DNA of 64,000 bases from Pokkaliibacter sp. MBI-7 (GTDB lineage: Bacteria; Pseudomonadota; Gammaproteobacteria; Pseudomonadales; Balneatricaceae): the NCBI RefSeq assembly GCF_029846635.1, contig NZ_JARVTG010000001.1, forward strand, positions 124,001 through 188,000, read 5' to 3'. Both the position numbers and the translations under genes were made by a program. Positions 34,503 through 44,098 of the stretch are shown here, piece after piece; positions within the stretch are counted from its first letter, which is position 1; every line of letters starts with the position of its first letter. The notes below the pieces were generated by a model that was not told the DNA's origin, ran no database searches, and was given only the letters and a program-made list of their open reading frames with translations.

Positions 34503-35384
34503 ATGAGCAGACCCTCTGACTGGCCCCTGCAGCCACACTCCCTGCGTTTTGTTGTGCCCGCCGCACTGGTGGAAGACCTGCGGCACAATCCGCTGACCCG
34601 CGGGCTGTACCCGCTCGGGCTTGGGCACTATGTGCATGCAGCGGGGCACCATATGCGGCGCGAGAGCCACGATGACTATCTGCTTATTTACTGCACTCAG
34701 GGTGCCGGGGAACTGCAGGTGGCACAGGATCGCTATAGCATCCGCGCAGGTGATCTGGTGCTGCTGCCCAAGGGCGTGCGCCATCGCTATCAGTCGGCTG
34801 ATGATGACCCGTGGAGCATTTACTGGGCGCATTTTGACGGCCATATGAGCCCGCTGTTTCTCGATCAGATCGGGATCGACAGTGGTCGCTATGTGCTCAG
34901 TCTCGGTCATCACCCCAAGCTGGTGCAGGATTTCGCCACCCTGCTGCAATTACGCCAGACCGGCTTTCACTCACTGGCGCTGCTGCATGTGTCGAACCAG
35001 CTGAAGCAGATACTTAGCTATCTGGCCCTGCTGCGTTACCAGCTGCGTCAGCAGGCACAGCCCGGGCTTAATGTGGAAGAAGTGCATGCGTTAATGGAAG
35101 AGCGGGTGCAAAGCCAGCTTGATCTGGACACGCTGGCAGACACAGTGGGTATGTCGAAATTCCACTTTGTGAAGAAGTACCGGGAAATGACCGGCACCAC
35201 GCCGATCAAGCACTTTATTCATCTGAAAATAGAACGGGCGTGCTATCTGATGGACATCACCGACCAGCCTATTCAGCAAATCAGCCACAGTCTGGGTTAT
35301 GACGATGCCTACTATTTTTCCCGCCTGTTCAAGAAAGTCATGGGTATCGCTCCCAGTGCCTATCGAAAACTCAACAAAGGCTGA
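34503..35384 (+). CDS. mmsR: AraC-family regulator of valine catabolism
   Basis: A 293-residue AraC/XylS regulator. The N-terminal cupin-like sensor (about 20-150, YLLIYCTQGAGELQV) binds an effector. The C-terminal double HTH (about 190-290) is complete (LDTLADTVGMSKFHFVKKYREMTG and PIQQISHSLGYDDAYYFSRLFKK). By position, divergent from mmsA across 192 bases, and by similarity to Pseudomonas MmsR, it should activate mmsA. The identity is inferred from context. A LiuR-like dyad also serves the neighbouring operon, so two regulators may act here. Confidence 0.82.
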   Translation: MSRPSDWPLQPHSLRFVVPAALVEDLRHNPLTRGLYPLGLGHYVHAAGHHMRRESHDDYLLIYCTQGAGELQVAQDRYSIRAGDLVLLPKGVRHRYQSADDDPWSIYWAHFDGHMSPLFLDQIGIDSGRYVLSLGHHPKLVQDFATLLQLRQTGFHSLALLHVSNQLKQILSYLALLRYQLRQQAQPGLNVEEVHALMEERVQSQLDLDTLADTVGMSKFHFVKKYREMTGTTPIKHFIHLKIERACYLMDITDQPIQQISHSLGYDDAYYFSRLFKKVMGIAPSAYRKLNKG

Positions 35385-35552
35385 CAACTTGCTCGTGGGT
35401 GGCTTGCCGAGTCGAAGGGAAGGGTCTACGTTTCATATGGCTACACAACGTAAAAACAGGTTAATGGAATACGAGCCAATGGCTATACAACCTGAACAGT
35501 ATGGGAACGTCAGAACCCCCTACTCCCCTCACGTTCGGCAGGGTTAGAGCTG

Positions 35553-38264
35553 ATGCTTTTTACAGTGTTTAGACGCAGGCGGGTGTGTAGTAGCAGGCCA
35601 GATACCGGTGCAGTTTCCGATCACCGGCCGTATGCCAGCCCGTCGTTAACAACCCTCTTTCATGCTGATCTCACCATTGGCAGTGCTCCACTGACGCTGG
35701 CCTTGCTGGCTGTTGTCCCTCTTGCAGTTTTACCTGCGTTAACTCACGCAGCATCGCGTGATGTACGAATAGGGGTGTACCAGAATTCGCCCAAGATCAT
35801 GATGGGCACAAACGAAATGCCGTCGGGTATCCTCGGTGATCTGATTGTCGAGATTGCCAGACAGGAGCACTGGCAACTCACACCGGTCAGATGCGAATGG
35901 CAGCAGTGTCTGGAACTGCTGCAAAGCGGTGCCATTGACCTGATGCCGGATGTGGCCTTCAGCGATCAGCGCGCAGCGATTTTCGATTTCCACCACACAC
36001 CTTCGCTGTATTCCTGGTCGCAGGTTTATCAGAACAGCGAAGAAAACATTCAGTCTGTTCTCGACCTCCACGACAAGCGGATCGCCGTAATGGATGGCTC
36101 AATCCAGCAAAGCTATCTGGACGGATTGCTCAAGAGTTTTTCCGTCAATGCCCAGCTGGTGCCGGTGCGTAATCTGGAAGAAGCCTTTGAGCTGGTCGCG
36201 GGCCACAAAGCCGATGTCGCGGTCTCCAATGCCAAGTTTGGTGATTTTCAGGCGCCTAACTATCACCTCGAAGCCACCCCCATCATGTTCCAGCCCGCCA
36301 AACTGTTCTATGCCACCCCCAAGGGCAAGAATGCGGATTTGCTGCAGGCCATCGATCAATACCTCGACCTGTGGCAAGCCGACTCCAAGTCGGTCTACTA
36401 CGATATTCTGCAGCGCTGGGGCGGCAAGGAGCCCAGATCACTGGTGCCTGAGCAGATCTGGTGGTGGCTCTATGGTCTGATTGCCCTGCTGGTGCTGGCA
36501 ACAGGCGGCAATGCGTTGCTACGTCGGCAGGTGCGGCAGAAAACCCGCTATCTGCAAGCCAGCGAAGACAAGCTGGCGACGATTCTCAACACCATTGATT
36601 CCTACATCTACATCAAGGATACCCAGCTGAATTATCAGTACGCCAACAAGAAGGTCTGTGATCTGTTTGACACCAGGCTGGAAGCATTGCTGGGCAAAAG
36701 TGACGAGGAATTCTTCGACGAAGAGACCTGCCTCAACCTTCATCAGAATGACCGCAAGGTACTGAGTGAAGGCAAACGTCTGGTCGCTGAAGAGGTCAAC
36801 CGCAGCAATGACGGACGACTGCGCACCTATCACTCGATCAAGATGCCACTGCGCCACGAGAACGGCAGCATCTATGCCATCTGCGGTATCTCCACCGATA
36901 TCACCGATCAGAAGCAGCATCTGCAGGAAATTCACCGGCTGGCGTTCTACGACACCCTGACCCAGCTGCCGAACCGCCGTCTGCTGATCGAACGCCTGCA
37001 GACCGCCCTGAGCAGCCGGGAAGTCTCCCCCCGTAGCGGCGCCCTGCTGTTTATTGATCTGGATAACTTCAAAGATCTCAACGACACCATGGGCCACGAT
37101 GTGGGCGACCAGCTGCTACAGCAGGTGACACAGCGCCTGCAGGCAGAGATCAGCACGCAGGACACCATTGCCCGTCTCGGTGGTGATGAATTCGTGATGA
37201 TGCTGGATCAGCTCGATAAGGACAGCAGCCGTGCCCGCTCTTACGCCGAAAGCCTGGGCCGACGCCTGCTGGCCGTGCTGTCGCGACCTTATCAGCTCAG
37301 CGGCCATATCTGTAACACCACCGCCAGTATTGGCATCACCCTGTTTGACGACCCAAAAAGTACGGTGGAAGAGCTGCTCAAGCATGCTGATCTGGCCATG
37401 TATCAGGCCAAGGCTGCGGGCCGGAATACCCTGCGCTTCTTTACGCCGGATCTGCAGTCAGCCGCATTGGCCCGCGCCGCAGTGGAAGCGGATATGCGTG
37501 TAGCACTGGTATCACGGCAGTTCCTGCTGCACTACCAGCCACAGGTGGATCTGGACGGCAAACTACAGGGTGCTGAAGCCCTGATCCGCTGGCAGCACCC
37601 TGCCAAAGGATTGATTCCGCCTGCACAGTTTATTCCCGTCGCCGAAGCAACCGGCCTGATTCTGCCGCTCGGACAGTGGATTCTGCGTCAGGCTTGCCGC
37701 CAGCTGGTGGAGTGGTCGCAGCACCCCTATCTGTGCAACATACCGGTGGCGGTCAACGTCAGTGTGCGACAGTTCCACCACCCGGACTTTGCCTCAGACG
37801 TGCTGGAGATTCTCGGCGAGACCGGTGCCGCTCCCCATCTGCTCAAACTGGAGATCACCGAGAGTCAGCTGATCTCCAATATGGAAAGCACCATCTACAC
37901 CATGAACCGGTTGCGCCGCAAAGGCGTGCACTTCTCACTGGATGACTTCGGCACCGGCTACTCTTCCCTGAGCTATCTGAAACGCCTGCCCCTTGATCAG
38001 CTGAAGATCGACCGCTCCTTTGTGCGCGACCTGCTCAGCGATGCCAACGATGCGGCCATCATCAAGACCATTATTGCGCTGGGGCAGACACTGGACATGC
38101 ATATCATTGCTGAAGGGGTTGAAACGCTGGAACAGCGCGACAAGCTGATTGAGCTGGGTTGCCATCTGTTCCAGGGATATCTGTTTGGTCAGCCGGGCCC
38201 TGCAGAGGCGCTGCACCGGGAGTATCTGACCAGAGTAGAGGTGCCTTTCACGCCTGAGCAGTGA
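35553..38264 (+). CDS. periplasmic SBP-PAS-GGDEF-EAL c-di-GMP protein
   Basis: A 903-residue inner-membrane sensor. Residues 1-67 include a hydrophobic export segment (LALLAVVPLAVLPAL). Residues about 70-300 resemble a family-3 solute-binding domain (RIGVYQNSPKIMM, DLMPDVAFSDQRA) facing the periplasm. A membrane helix follows at about 307-325 (WLYGLIALLVLATGG). In the cytosol come PAS (about 345-455), GGDEF (about 465-630, RLGGDEFVMML intact) and EAL (about 640-895, EALIRW and DDFGTGYSS intact). It may respond to a small amino-acid-like ligand. Its stop overlaps the convergent deoxyribosyltransferase gene by 17 bases. The start has only a weak ribosome site. Confidence 0.85.
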   Translation: MLFTVFRRRRVCSSRPDTGAVSDHRPYASPSLTTLFHADLTIGSAPLTLALLAVVPLAVLPALTHAASRDVRIGVYQNSPKIMMGTNEMPSGILGDLIVEIARQEHWQLTPVRCEWQQCLELLQSGAIDLMPDVAFSDQRAAIFDFHHTPSLYSWSQVYQNSEENIQSVLDLHDKRIAVMDGSIQQSYLDGLLKSFSVNAQLVPVRNLEEAFELVAGHKADVAVSNAKFGDFQAPNYHLEATPIMFQPAKLFYATPKGKNADLLQAIDQYLDLWQADSKSVYYDILQRWGGKEPRSLVPEQIWWWLYGLIALLVLATGGNALLRRQVRQKTRYLQASEDKLATILNTIDSYIYIKDTQLNYQYANKKVCDLFDTRLEALLGKSDEEFFDEETCLNLHQNDRKVLSEGKRLVAEEVNRSNDGRLRTYHSIKMPLRHENGSIYAICGISTDITDQKQHLQEIHRLAFYDTLTQLPNRRLLIERLQTALSSREVSPRSGALLFIDLDNFKDLNDTMGHDVGDQLLQQVTQRLQAEISTQDTIARLGGDEFVMMLDQLDKDSSRARSYAESLGRRLLAVLSRPYQLSGHICNTTASIGITLFDDPKSTVEELLKHADLAMYQAKAAGRNTLRFFTPDLQSAALARAAVEADMRVALVSRQFLLHYQPQVDLDGKLQGAEALIRWQHPAKGLIPPAQFIPVAEATGLILPLGQWILRQACRQLVEWSQHPYLCNIPVAVNVSVRQFHHPDFASDVLEILGETGAAPHLLKLEITESQLISNMESTIYTMNRLRRKGVHFSLDDFGTGYSSLSYLKRLPLDQLKIDRSFVRDLLSDANDAAIIKTIIALGQTLDMHIIAEGVETLEQRDKLIELGCHLFQGYLFGQPGPAEALHREYLTRVEVPFTPEQ

Positions 38265-38787
38265 GCGCCTGTAGCAGCTCGCGCAACACCTGCAGATGAT
38301 CATCGATGTTCAGACAGTCACCGTCTCGGGCAATGAACTGCCCGCCACTGTCTTCAATAGCGCCGATCATCATCAGATTATCTGCCATGGTAAAGCGCTC
38401 CACCGACAGGCCGTTTTCATCCACGCCTGCGGTGGGTTGCACCACGCGCTGCTGGTAAATACGGGCATCCAGTGAATAACCCCACACCGGTTTGAACTGC
38501 GCCTGCATATAGCCCAGTTCAAACGCTGTCCCGCCATCCATACCGGGGCCACGAAAGGGCGTCAGATTAGCGATGACGATATCGCACTGGTCCATCAGCT
38601 TGAGATTGCCACGATAGATGGCAAGGCCAGCCTGAAACGGTGTCAGCCCGGTCAGGTCCAGCTCCTTGTCCAGCGGGAAGCGCCCCTTCAGACCAAACTC
38701 CTCACACAGCGCCGTCTTCGCATCGCCCAGAGCACGGGCATTGGGATAAAACACATCGGGGCCAGCCAGATAGACAGATCGATACAT
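38248..38787 (-). CDS. nucleoside 2-deoxyribosyltransferase-like protein
   Basis: A 179-residue protein of the PF05014 family, which transfers or hydrolyses deoxyribose at nucleobases in nucleotide salvage. Landmarks are the N-terminal YLAGPDVFYPNA, DIVIANLTPFRGPGMDGG, and the catalytic glutamate in GTAFELGYMQA. It overlaps the 3' end of the GGDEF/EAL gene by 17 bases on the opposite strand and stands alone. A role in removing damaged nucleosides is an alternative. Confidence 0.85.
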   Translation of the reverse strand: MYRSVYLAGPDVFYPNARALGDAKTALCEEFGLKGRFPLDKELDLTGLTPFQAGLAIYRGNLKLMDQCDIVIANLTPFRGPGMDGGTAFELGYMQAQFKPVWGYSLDARIYQQRVVQPTAGVDENGLSVERFTMADNLMMIGAIEDSGGQFIARDGDCLNIDDHLQVLRELLQALTAQA

Positions 38788-38871
38788 CAGTTACTTCTCG
38801 GTCAGAACAATCGGGAACGGCATTTCGATACAAATGCTATGCCATGAATACTATCTGCCTTTGAGCCTTAA

Positions 38872-39011
38872 CAGGTCGTTGAAAATCTATCTGCGTTGCC
38901 GAATACCACGTCAAAAACAGGCTCAAAATGCTCATTTAGTTCACTAAACTCCGCTTTTTCGCCTGTTTTTTCCTTGTCTCGGCTGCCTCGATGACGTTTT
39001 TCAACAGCCTG
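38872..39011. repeat. MITE-like palindromic repeat, copy 1
   Basis: A 140-bp element ends in imperfect inverted repeats (CAGGTCGTTGAAAA left; TTTTTCAACAGCCTG right). It contains an internal TTTAGTGAACTAAA palindrome. Read in reverse it closely matches the element at 58313-58449. It lies in the 328-base gap before the triad's last gene, which otherwise contains nothing recognisable. No transposase is inside, so it would need one in trans. Confidence 0.7.
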
Positions 39012-39115
39012 CTAAGCCTTGGAGCACTATCAGCAATAGCCAGCCTGAATCGTGCGCGCACATCGATACTTTGCCATGTCAGTCCTTTACCCACCTCTGA
39101 CTCAGCAACTTCAGC

Positions 39116-39901
39116 CTATTCCTGCTGCAGTACACCTGACTGCACGACCTGAGCTTTCTCTTTCTCCGTGTAAGGACGGCAGGAAATGTTATAGACGTGC
39201 TGATACCACTGCGCATAGTGATAGAGCACGCGCAATCGTCGGAAATAGATGCCATAACCTTTAATGGTGCAGGCCGCATCCTGTTGTGGGATGTTGGCGT
39301 AAACATCCTCTTCCGGATAATACAACGCAGGTAAGAACAGGCTACTTTCGATGGTGTAGTACTTGCCGTTGTTGGCTGAGGTGCTACAGGGTAACGAGGT
39401 ACAGCCAGTGAACTGATAACGTTCACCCGCCACGATTTCCTGCTTGCCGGTTGTGTACACCAGCTCTTCAAACTGAGTAGAGAAAAAGTACAGAGCACAT
39501 CCACCGAGATAGAGTAGCCAGCCACTTGCCAAGCCAGCAGCCGACATTACAACTAGTCGCCTGGGGGAGAAGCTCATATCGCCATTATGATCACATACCG
39601 GCGTACCCGCCTTCTGCTGACAGGCACACCAGCGCCAGCAGGATAATACCCAGGTTAACAGCCACCCATCACGCCAGCGACGCCACAACCACAGTGGCAA
39701 AAACAGCGTATTCAGCAGCACTTTACAGCAGGTAATAACTGCAAAAATCAACCGCGCCAGCGCACCGGGCACTGGCTGGTCTGGAAGTGGGGGAACTGTC
39801 CTCCGCTGCTTTCTATCAGAAGAGGATTGACGTTGTTGCTGCAGAATACGCTGCGCCCGACGCAGAACTTCAGCAGCAGAAGGTGGAACATCCTTGCTCA
39901 T
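39116..39901 (-). CDS. membrane protein of three-gene cassette, unknown
   Basis: A 261-residue protein with a basic N-terminus, one or two hydrophobic stretches near 48-72 (LARLIFAVITCCKVLLNTLFLPLWLW) and another near 113-139 (LVVMSAAGLASGWLLYLGG). The C-terminal 120 residues contain several cysteines (GCTSLPCSTS, AACTIK, NISCRPY), consistent with a periplasmic or extracytoplasmic domain with disulphides. No known family is recognised. It is the last gene of a leftward trio, 63 bases after the Clp-like AAA protein, so it is probably co-transcribed with it. Confidence 0.6.
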   Translation of the reverse strand: MSKDVPPSAAEVLRRAQRILQQQRQSSSDRKQRRTVPPLPDQPVPGALARLIFAVITCCKVLLNTLFLPLWLWRRWRDGWLLTWVLSCWRWCACQQKAGTPVCDHNGDMSFSPRRLVVMSAAGLASGWLLYLGGCALYFFSTQFEELVYTTGKQEIVAGERYQFTGCTSLPCSTSANNGKYYTIESSLFLPALYYPEEDVYANIPQQDAACTIKGYGIYFRRLRVLYHYAQWYQHVYNISCRPYTEKEKAQVVQSGVLQQE

Positions 39902-39964
39902 AACTCGGTAACTCCTTGTCTGGCGAACTCCTGGCGAGCGGCCAGAGAGCCGCCTGCCGCGCTG

Positions 39965-42184
39965 TTACTGGAGCCGATCATTCGGGCCAGGAGGCAATAT
40001 CCGCACTTTGCGACTGTTCGCATCAAACTCGATCACCATACTGCCCTCAGCCTCCGGCGTCTGCAGCAAGGTATTGGCGACAGCGGGTTTGATATGGGTA
40101 GTGATGTAACCGGGCACACCACGCGCGCCAGTCGCCGGTGAATAGATGGCACGGCAGAGCTCCGCCAGAGTGGTATCGGAGACGTCGATGTGGATACGCT
40201 TGCCACCTGCATTGATCTGCTGATTGAGCTTGATGATTTCCCGCCTCGCAATCTTCTCGATTACCGGCAAGCCAAGACGGTTAAAGCAAACAATATTCTG
40301 TCGGCCATTGAAGCGATTGAGAAACTCAGGGCGATATACCGTATCCAACTCTTTCAAGGTTTCGGCCACAGCATCATCAAAGCTCAGAGCCTCATCCAGA
40401 AAGTTGGGTTGGCCAATATTAGTTGTCATCAGAATAATAGCCTCACTGAACGACACAGTAAGGCCTCGGTTATCAGTCAAGCGCCCGTCGTCCAACACCT
40501 GCAGCAGCACGTTGAATACGTCAGGGTGGGCCTTTTCAATCTCATCAAACAATACGATGACACGAGGATTCGCACGCATGGAATTGGTCAAAATACCTCC
40601 CGCCTCATAGCCTTCATAACCTGGAGGAGCTCCGATCAGCTTGGCAACACCATGCTTTTCCATGTATTCCGACATATCAAAACGCAGCAGAGCTTTTTCG
40701 CTGTCATACAAAGCAGAAGCCAACGCTTTAGCCAGTTCCGTTTTACCCGTACCAGAAGGCCCAAGAAACATAAAAGAAGCCTGTGGTTTTTCCGGATCCT
40801 TCAATCCTACACGCGCTACTCGCACGGCATCGGCCAACTGAGTTACCGCATGATCCTGACCATATACTCGGCTCTGCAAGGTAGCCTGCAACTTGAGTAA
40901 CTTGCTGCGCTCATCCTGGTTGAGCTTATCAACAGCGATGCCGGAGATACTGCTAAACTCACGAAGCACATCGTCTGCAGATAACGCCAGACTGCGATTG
41001 AACTCCGCCGTCAACGACTCGAACTCGGCCTTATTGGCCTTAACACTGCACTGCAAGCGCTCAATATCGTTCTTTACCCGTGTAATGGCTTCCGACTCAA
41101 ACCCTACAGACGCCGCTGAGCCAAAGGCTCTGAATCCGGGCTTACTTTCCAGCTCAGGCTCAGTTGTTTGCCGCTCAGCCTGCTGTTTGCGTAACGTATC
41201 CAGTTCCTCCTCCAAAGCGATCAAGGTCTCCTCTCCTTCTCGCTGGGAACGGTAACACTGCCGCAGACGCTCCTGCATGTCCTGCCAAGTCTGGCGAGCT
41301 TTGGCTATCTCATCCTCCAGAGTGGACTGCTGCCGAAGCAATGCCTCGCGCTCATCAACACTCAGGACTTCCTGTTGCAAGGCCAGAGTCAACTGCTGCT
41401 GTGTCAGACGCATTTCATCATGACGAACTGGTTGAGCATGGACGCGCTGACGATAACTGGCCAACGCCCGGTCCAGCAGATTGAGCGCCCGTTCAGGTTG
41501 AGCTCTGCTCAAGCTCATTTCCTGAACACGGTATTTGCTGGTCAGCATGATCGCAGTATCCACCGCATCGGGGCGGATACAGATGTGATGGTGATGCTCC
41601 AACCGCTGTGCCGCCTCAGTCACGATGTGCTGCAGGCAATGTTGCTCAGGCTCACGAATATCCAGCATGGTGTAGTATTCACGCATGTCCGAGTGGCACT
41701 TGAGCACAACCTCAAGATCCTCGTCACGAGTCTCGAAAATGGCCTGAAACCTCCCATGGCGAACTTCTCTGACCAAGGCATTTATAAAGTGCGTACAGCC
41801 GTTGTTGCGTGCCGCTTCAATAAAGTCCCGCGCATCTTCGACAATGAGTACCGTGTCACGAGAACGTCCCAGAGTACGCAGCAGCTTTTGAAACGCCTCA
41901 TTGATCTGCGCACCGTCACCGGACGCAAACAGACCGTCCGTATCCAACCAGAAGAAGCGCTTGCTAAGCAGGTCGAAAGGCGCCGCAGGATCTGTTTTGG
42001 CTGCCTGCAGGCCCATGCAGATTGCAGAACATCCCACGCCCCCAGCGCCAACCAGCAATATGCTGTTGGCACGATTACGCATCAGAGTGCCAGCCAGCTT
42101 GTTCAGCTCGACACTGCGGCCGACCAGTTTGAAATCAAGATGTCTGGCCAGATAATCCCGGCCACGTGTCAGAAAATGTGACAT
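39965..42184 (-). CDS. Clp/Hsp100-type AAA+ protein with inactive first ATP site
   Basis: A 739-residue protein with the ClpB/ClpA layout but no Clp_N domain. The first AAA module (about 20-240) has Walker A GAGGVGCS, where the essential lysine is cysteine, and Walker B VLIVED instead of the usual IDE, so it cannot bind ATP normally. A coiled-coil middle region follows (about 250-400, rich in Gln/Glu/Arg). The second AAA module is intact: Walker A GPSGTGKT at about 475-482, Walker B VIVLFDEIEKAHP, and an arginine finger region (RPEFLNRFN). No ClpP-docking loop is visible. The start at 42184 has a weak GATGAG site. An ATG 15 bases upstream is an alternative. It is the second gene of an unassigned trio. 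Confidence 0.75.
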   Translation of the reverse strand: MSHFLTRGRDYLARHLDFKLVGRSVELNKLAGTLMRNRANSILLVGAGGVGCSAICMGLQAAKTDPAAPFDLLSKRFFWLDTDGLFASGDGAQINEAFQKLLRTLGRSRDTVLIVEDARDFIEAARNNGCTHFINALVREVRHGRFQAIFETRDEDLEVVLKCHSDMREYYTMLDIREPEQHCLQHIVTEAAQRLEHHHHICIRPDAVDTAIMLTSKYRVQEMSLSRAQPERALNLLDRALASYRQRVHAQPVRHDEMRLTQQQLTLALQQEVLSVDEREALLRQQSTLEDEIAKARQTWQDMQERLRQCYRSQREGEETLIALEEELDTLRKQQAERQTTEPELESKPGFRAFGSAASVGFESEAITRVKNDIERLQCSVKANKAEFESLTAEFNRSLALSADDVLREFSSISGIAVDKLNQDERSKLLKLQATLQSRVYGQDHAVTQLADAVRVARVGLKDPEKPQASFMFLGPSGTGKTELAKALASALYDSEKALLRFDMSEYMEKHGVAKLIGAPPGYEGYEAGGILTNSMRANPRVIVLFDEIEKAHPDVFNVLLQVLDDGRLTDNRGLTVSFSEAIILMTTNIGQPNFLDEALSFDDAVAETLKELDTVYRPEFLNRFNGRQNIVCFNRLGLPVIEKIARREIIKLNQQINAGGKRIHIDVSDTTLAELCRAIYSPATGARGVPGYITTHIKPAVANTLLQTPEAEGSMVIEFDANSRKVRILPPGPNDRLQ

Positions 42185-42233
42185 AGCTTTCTCATCCATA
42201 AGCGTCACTGCACACAAAGTGCAACGGAAGACA

Positions 42234-42260
42234 GCCAGGATGGAAGCATTCCATCCTGGC
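42234..42260. promoter_or_regulatory. 12-bp hairpin upstream of AAA gene
   Basis: GCCAGGATGGAA, a 3-base loop GCA, and TTCCATCCTGGC form a perfect 12-bp stem just before the AAA gene's start. There is no T-run, so it is more likely an RNA-processing, stability or attenuation element between genes one and two of the trio than a full terminator. Confidence 0.6.
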
Positions 42261-42379
42261 CAGGAGCAGTTGGGGGTGATCAATCAGAATGGCAAAGGCG
42301 GCCTCTCGGTTCACGTGATAGTGAATTCGCAAACCTGCTATCTGATGTGTATTTCTGCGTCGGCTCAACGTTTGATCCA

Positions 42380-42404
42380 ATAGACCTCCCGACTGGAGGT
42401 CTAT
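42380..42404. promoter_or_regulatory. 10-bp hairpin at the end of the coiled-coil gene
   Basis: ATAGACCTCC, loop CGACT and GGAGGTCTAT form a perfect 10-bp stem overlapping the stop codon of the coiled-coil protein gene. It has no T-tail on the minus strand. Together with the hairpin at 42234-42260 it divides the 219-base gap between the first and second genes of the trio. This suggests differential expression of the genes. Confidence 0.55.
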
Positions 42405-44098
42405 CAGAAATTAAACGGATTACCGGATGATTTGATGTCGCTGACGGGTTCTCCAGCAGTCTCCCCATCATATTTTCCTGCGGTTACATCGGCAGCCACC
42501 GCAAAGGAGTCACGTACGGTATTCTGCACACCCCGTGCAGTATCTTCCAGGCGACCAAGTAACTCCTTGGTTTCCTCCAGCCCCTGACGAGTAATGCTGG
42601 TAGCCGCTTCCACCACCTGGCCATATTGCTCCAGATCCTCCAGGGCTTTCGCCAGCTCGGAGTTGATCTCCTTGGAACCAAGAGCAACACGGATGACCTC
42701 CTTCTGACCCAAGTCATTGGTAGTTTGCTGCATACGCTCCAGTGACATACGAGCCATCTCCGAAGACTCGCCCAGCGCAGCTGACGATACCGCTTGCAAT
42801 ACCGTGCTAAGTTGATCCGCTACACCCGCAACGCCCGAACTGTGTAGCTGACGCGTCTTGCTGATCTGTTGCTCATTGGCATCCTGCATGGACTTAATGC
42901 GATGACTGGAGGTGGTCAGTTCTGCCAGTACCGTGGTGGTGTCGACAGACGAGGTACCCAGTGCCTTGATGTGACCTTCCAGGTCGCGCTTGGAGCGTTC
43001 ACGCGCCATCTTTTCAATATCGCCTTCATCGACGCTGCCAGGCTGCAGCGTTTCACGAATGTTCTCATTGGAACGCTCGGCATCCTTGGTCGCATCGTTG
43101 ATGATGGCGTAAATTTCACGCATGGAGTAATTGGCTTCGCTTAGGTTGGCAATCTGTCCGTTCATCTGATCAAAGTGCTGAGATACGGTGCCAACGCGCG
43201 TCTCCGTAGTATTAATAAACTCCTGAGCCGCACTGACTAAATCCCGCTGCCGCTGGATGTGCTGATCAGAGCTAATATCCAGCAGCTCACGAAGCTTGGC
43301 CTTCTGATCACGGTATTCAGCCAGCTCAGTGTGTGCGACAAAGGCCTTGGGAGTAGCGTCAATCTGCTGCGTCAATTCCTGCAGTTCCTGAGTCAACTCC
43401 TGCATGTCGAGTTGCAGCAAGGCGATTTTTTCCCGCGAGCTGCGACGCACATTACCGAATCCAAACCAGCCCTTGTCTTCGCCAAGAATGGCAACCTGGC
43501 GACGCATTTCCTCGATACTCTGTGTTAGTCGCTCCAGCTCAGCGGACTGCTGCAGCTGCAATGCCAGCAACTCGGCCTCTTTTTCCTTGTCATTGGCGAT
43601 TTCGCGGAACACATCAAAAGTAACCCCATCCATCCGCAGGGTATAGACCGCATCCACGATGTCGGTAAGAGGCGTTATTTTCGACTCAAATGACAACAGG
43701 GCACGATTGATTTCATCGTAGACGGCCTTCAATTCAGAGAAGGCATCAGTATCGGTCAAGGAGATAATCTCCTTGGCCATACGTTTGCGCTCGTGCTGAA
43801 GGTATTCCTTGAATTGATTGAACTCGTCCAGTCGAGTACTGGATTCAATCTTGTCATGGGTAAACGTCAGTGCCTTGGCTACTGCTTCCTTGCGCTCCGT
43901 CGGGCTGAAGTCAGGATTCAGGATAATTTTATAGAAGGTATTGGACTGTATATCTGCAAAGGGGTTTGCCAGCTCTTCCGTATGCTGAGAAGTTCGCCCT
44001 GCAGACTTCGCAGCAACCCCTGCAGTTTGTTTGGCGCGAACTAAAACGTCTTTAACTTCACTATTTTTACTGCGTTTAGCGGCTGATGTGGACGACAT
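42404..44098 (-). CDS. large coiled-coil protein of three-gene cassette, unknown
   Basis: A 564-residue soluble, highly helical protein. Long coiled-coil stretches occur at about 180-275 (LQLQQSAELERLTQSIEEMRR is the start of this stretch) and through much of the C-terminal half. An NPFADI motif near residue 45 and a terminal NPFNF suggest short interaction motifs at both ends. I see no signal peptide, membrane helix or enzyme motif. It superficially resembles TelA-like and chemoreceptor-like coiled coils, but no family is certain. The ATG at 44098 has GGGAGG 5 bases upstream. It is the first gene of a leftward trio with the Clp-like AAA protein and the membrane protein. It may be a substrate or scaffold for the AAA protein (inference). 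Confidence 0.6.
   Translation of the reverse strand: MSSTSAAKRSKNSEVKDVLVRAKQTAGVAAKSAGRTSQHTEELANPFADIQSNTFYKIILNPDFSPTERKEAVAKALTFTHDKIESSTRLDEFNQFKEYLQHERKRMAKEIISLTDTDAFSELKAVYDEINRALLSFESKITPLTDIVDAVYTLRMDGVTFDVFREIANDKEKEAELLALQLQQSAELERLTQSIEEMRRQVAILGEDKGWFGFGNVRRSSREKIALLQLDMQELTQELQELTQQIDATPKAFVAHTELAEYRDQKAKLRELLDISSDQHIQRQRDLVSAAQEFINTTETRVGTVSQHFDQMNGQIANLSEANYSMREIYAIINDATKDAERSNENIRETLQPGSVDEGDIEKMARERSKRDLEGHIKALGTSSVDTTTVLAELTTSSHRIKSMQDANEQQISKTRQLHSSGVAGVADQLSTVLQAVSSAALGESSEMARMSLERMQQTTNDLGQKEVIRVALGSKEINSELAKALEDLEQYGQVVEAATSITRQGLEETKELLGRLEDTARGVQNTVRDSFAVAADVTAGKYDGETAGEPVSDIKSSGNPFNF

Noticed and set aside
42185..42283. 33-residue N-terminal extension of the Clp-like AAA protein
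   Set aside because: It would be encoded across the 12-bp hairpin, with unusual composition and no ribosome site.
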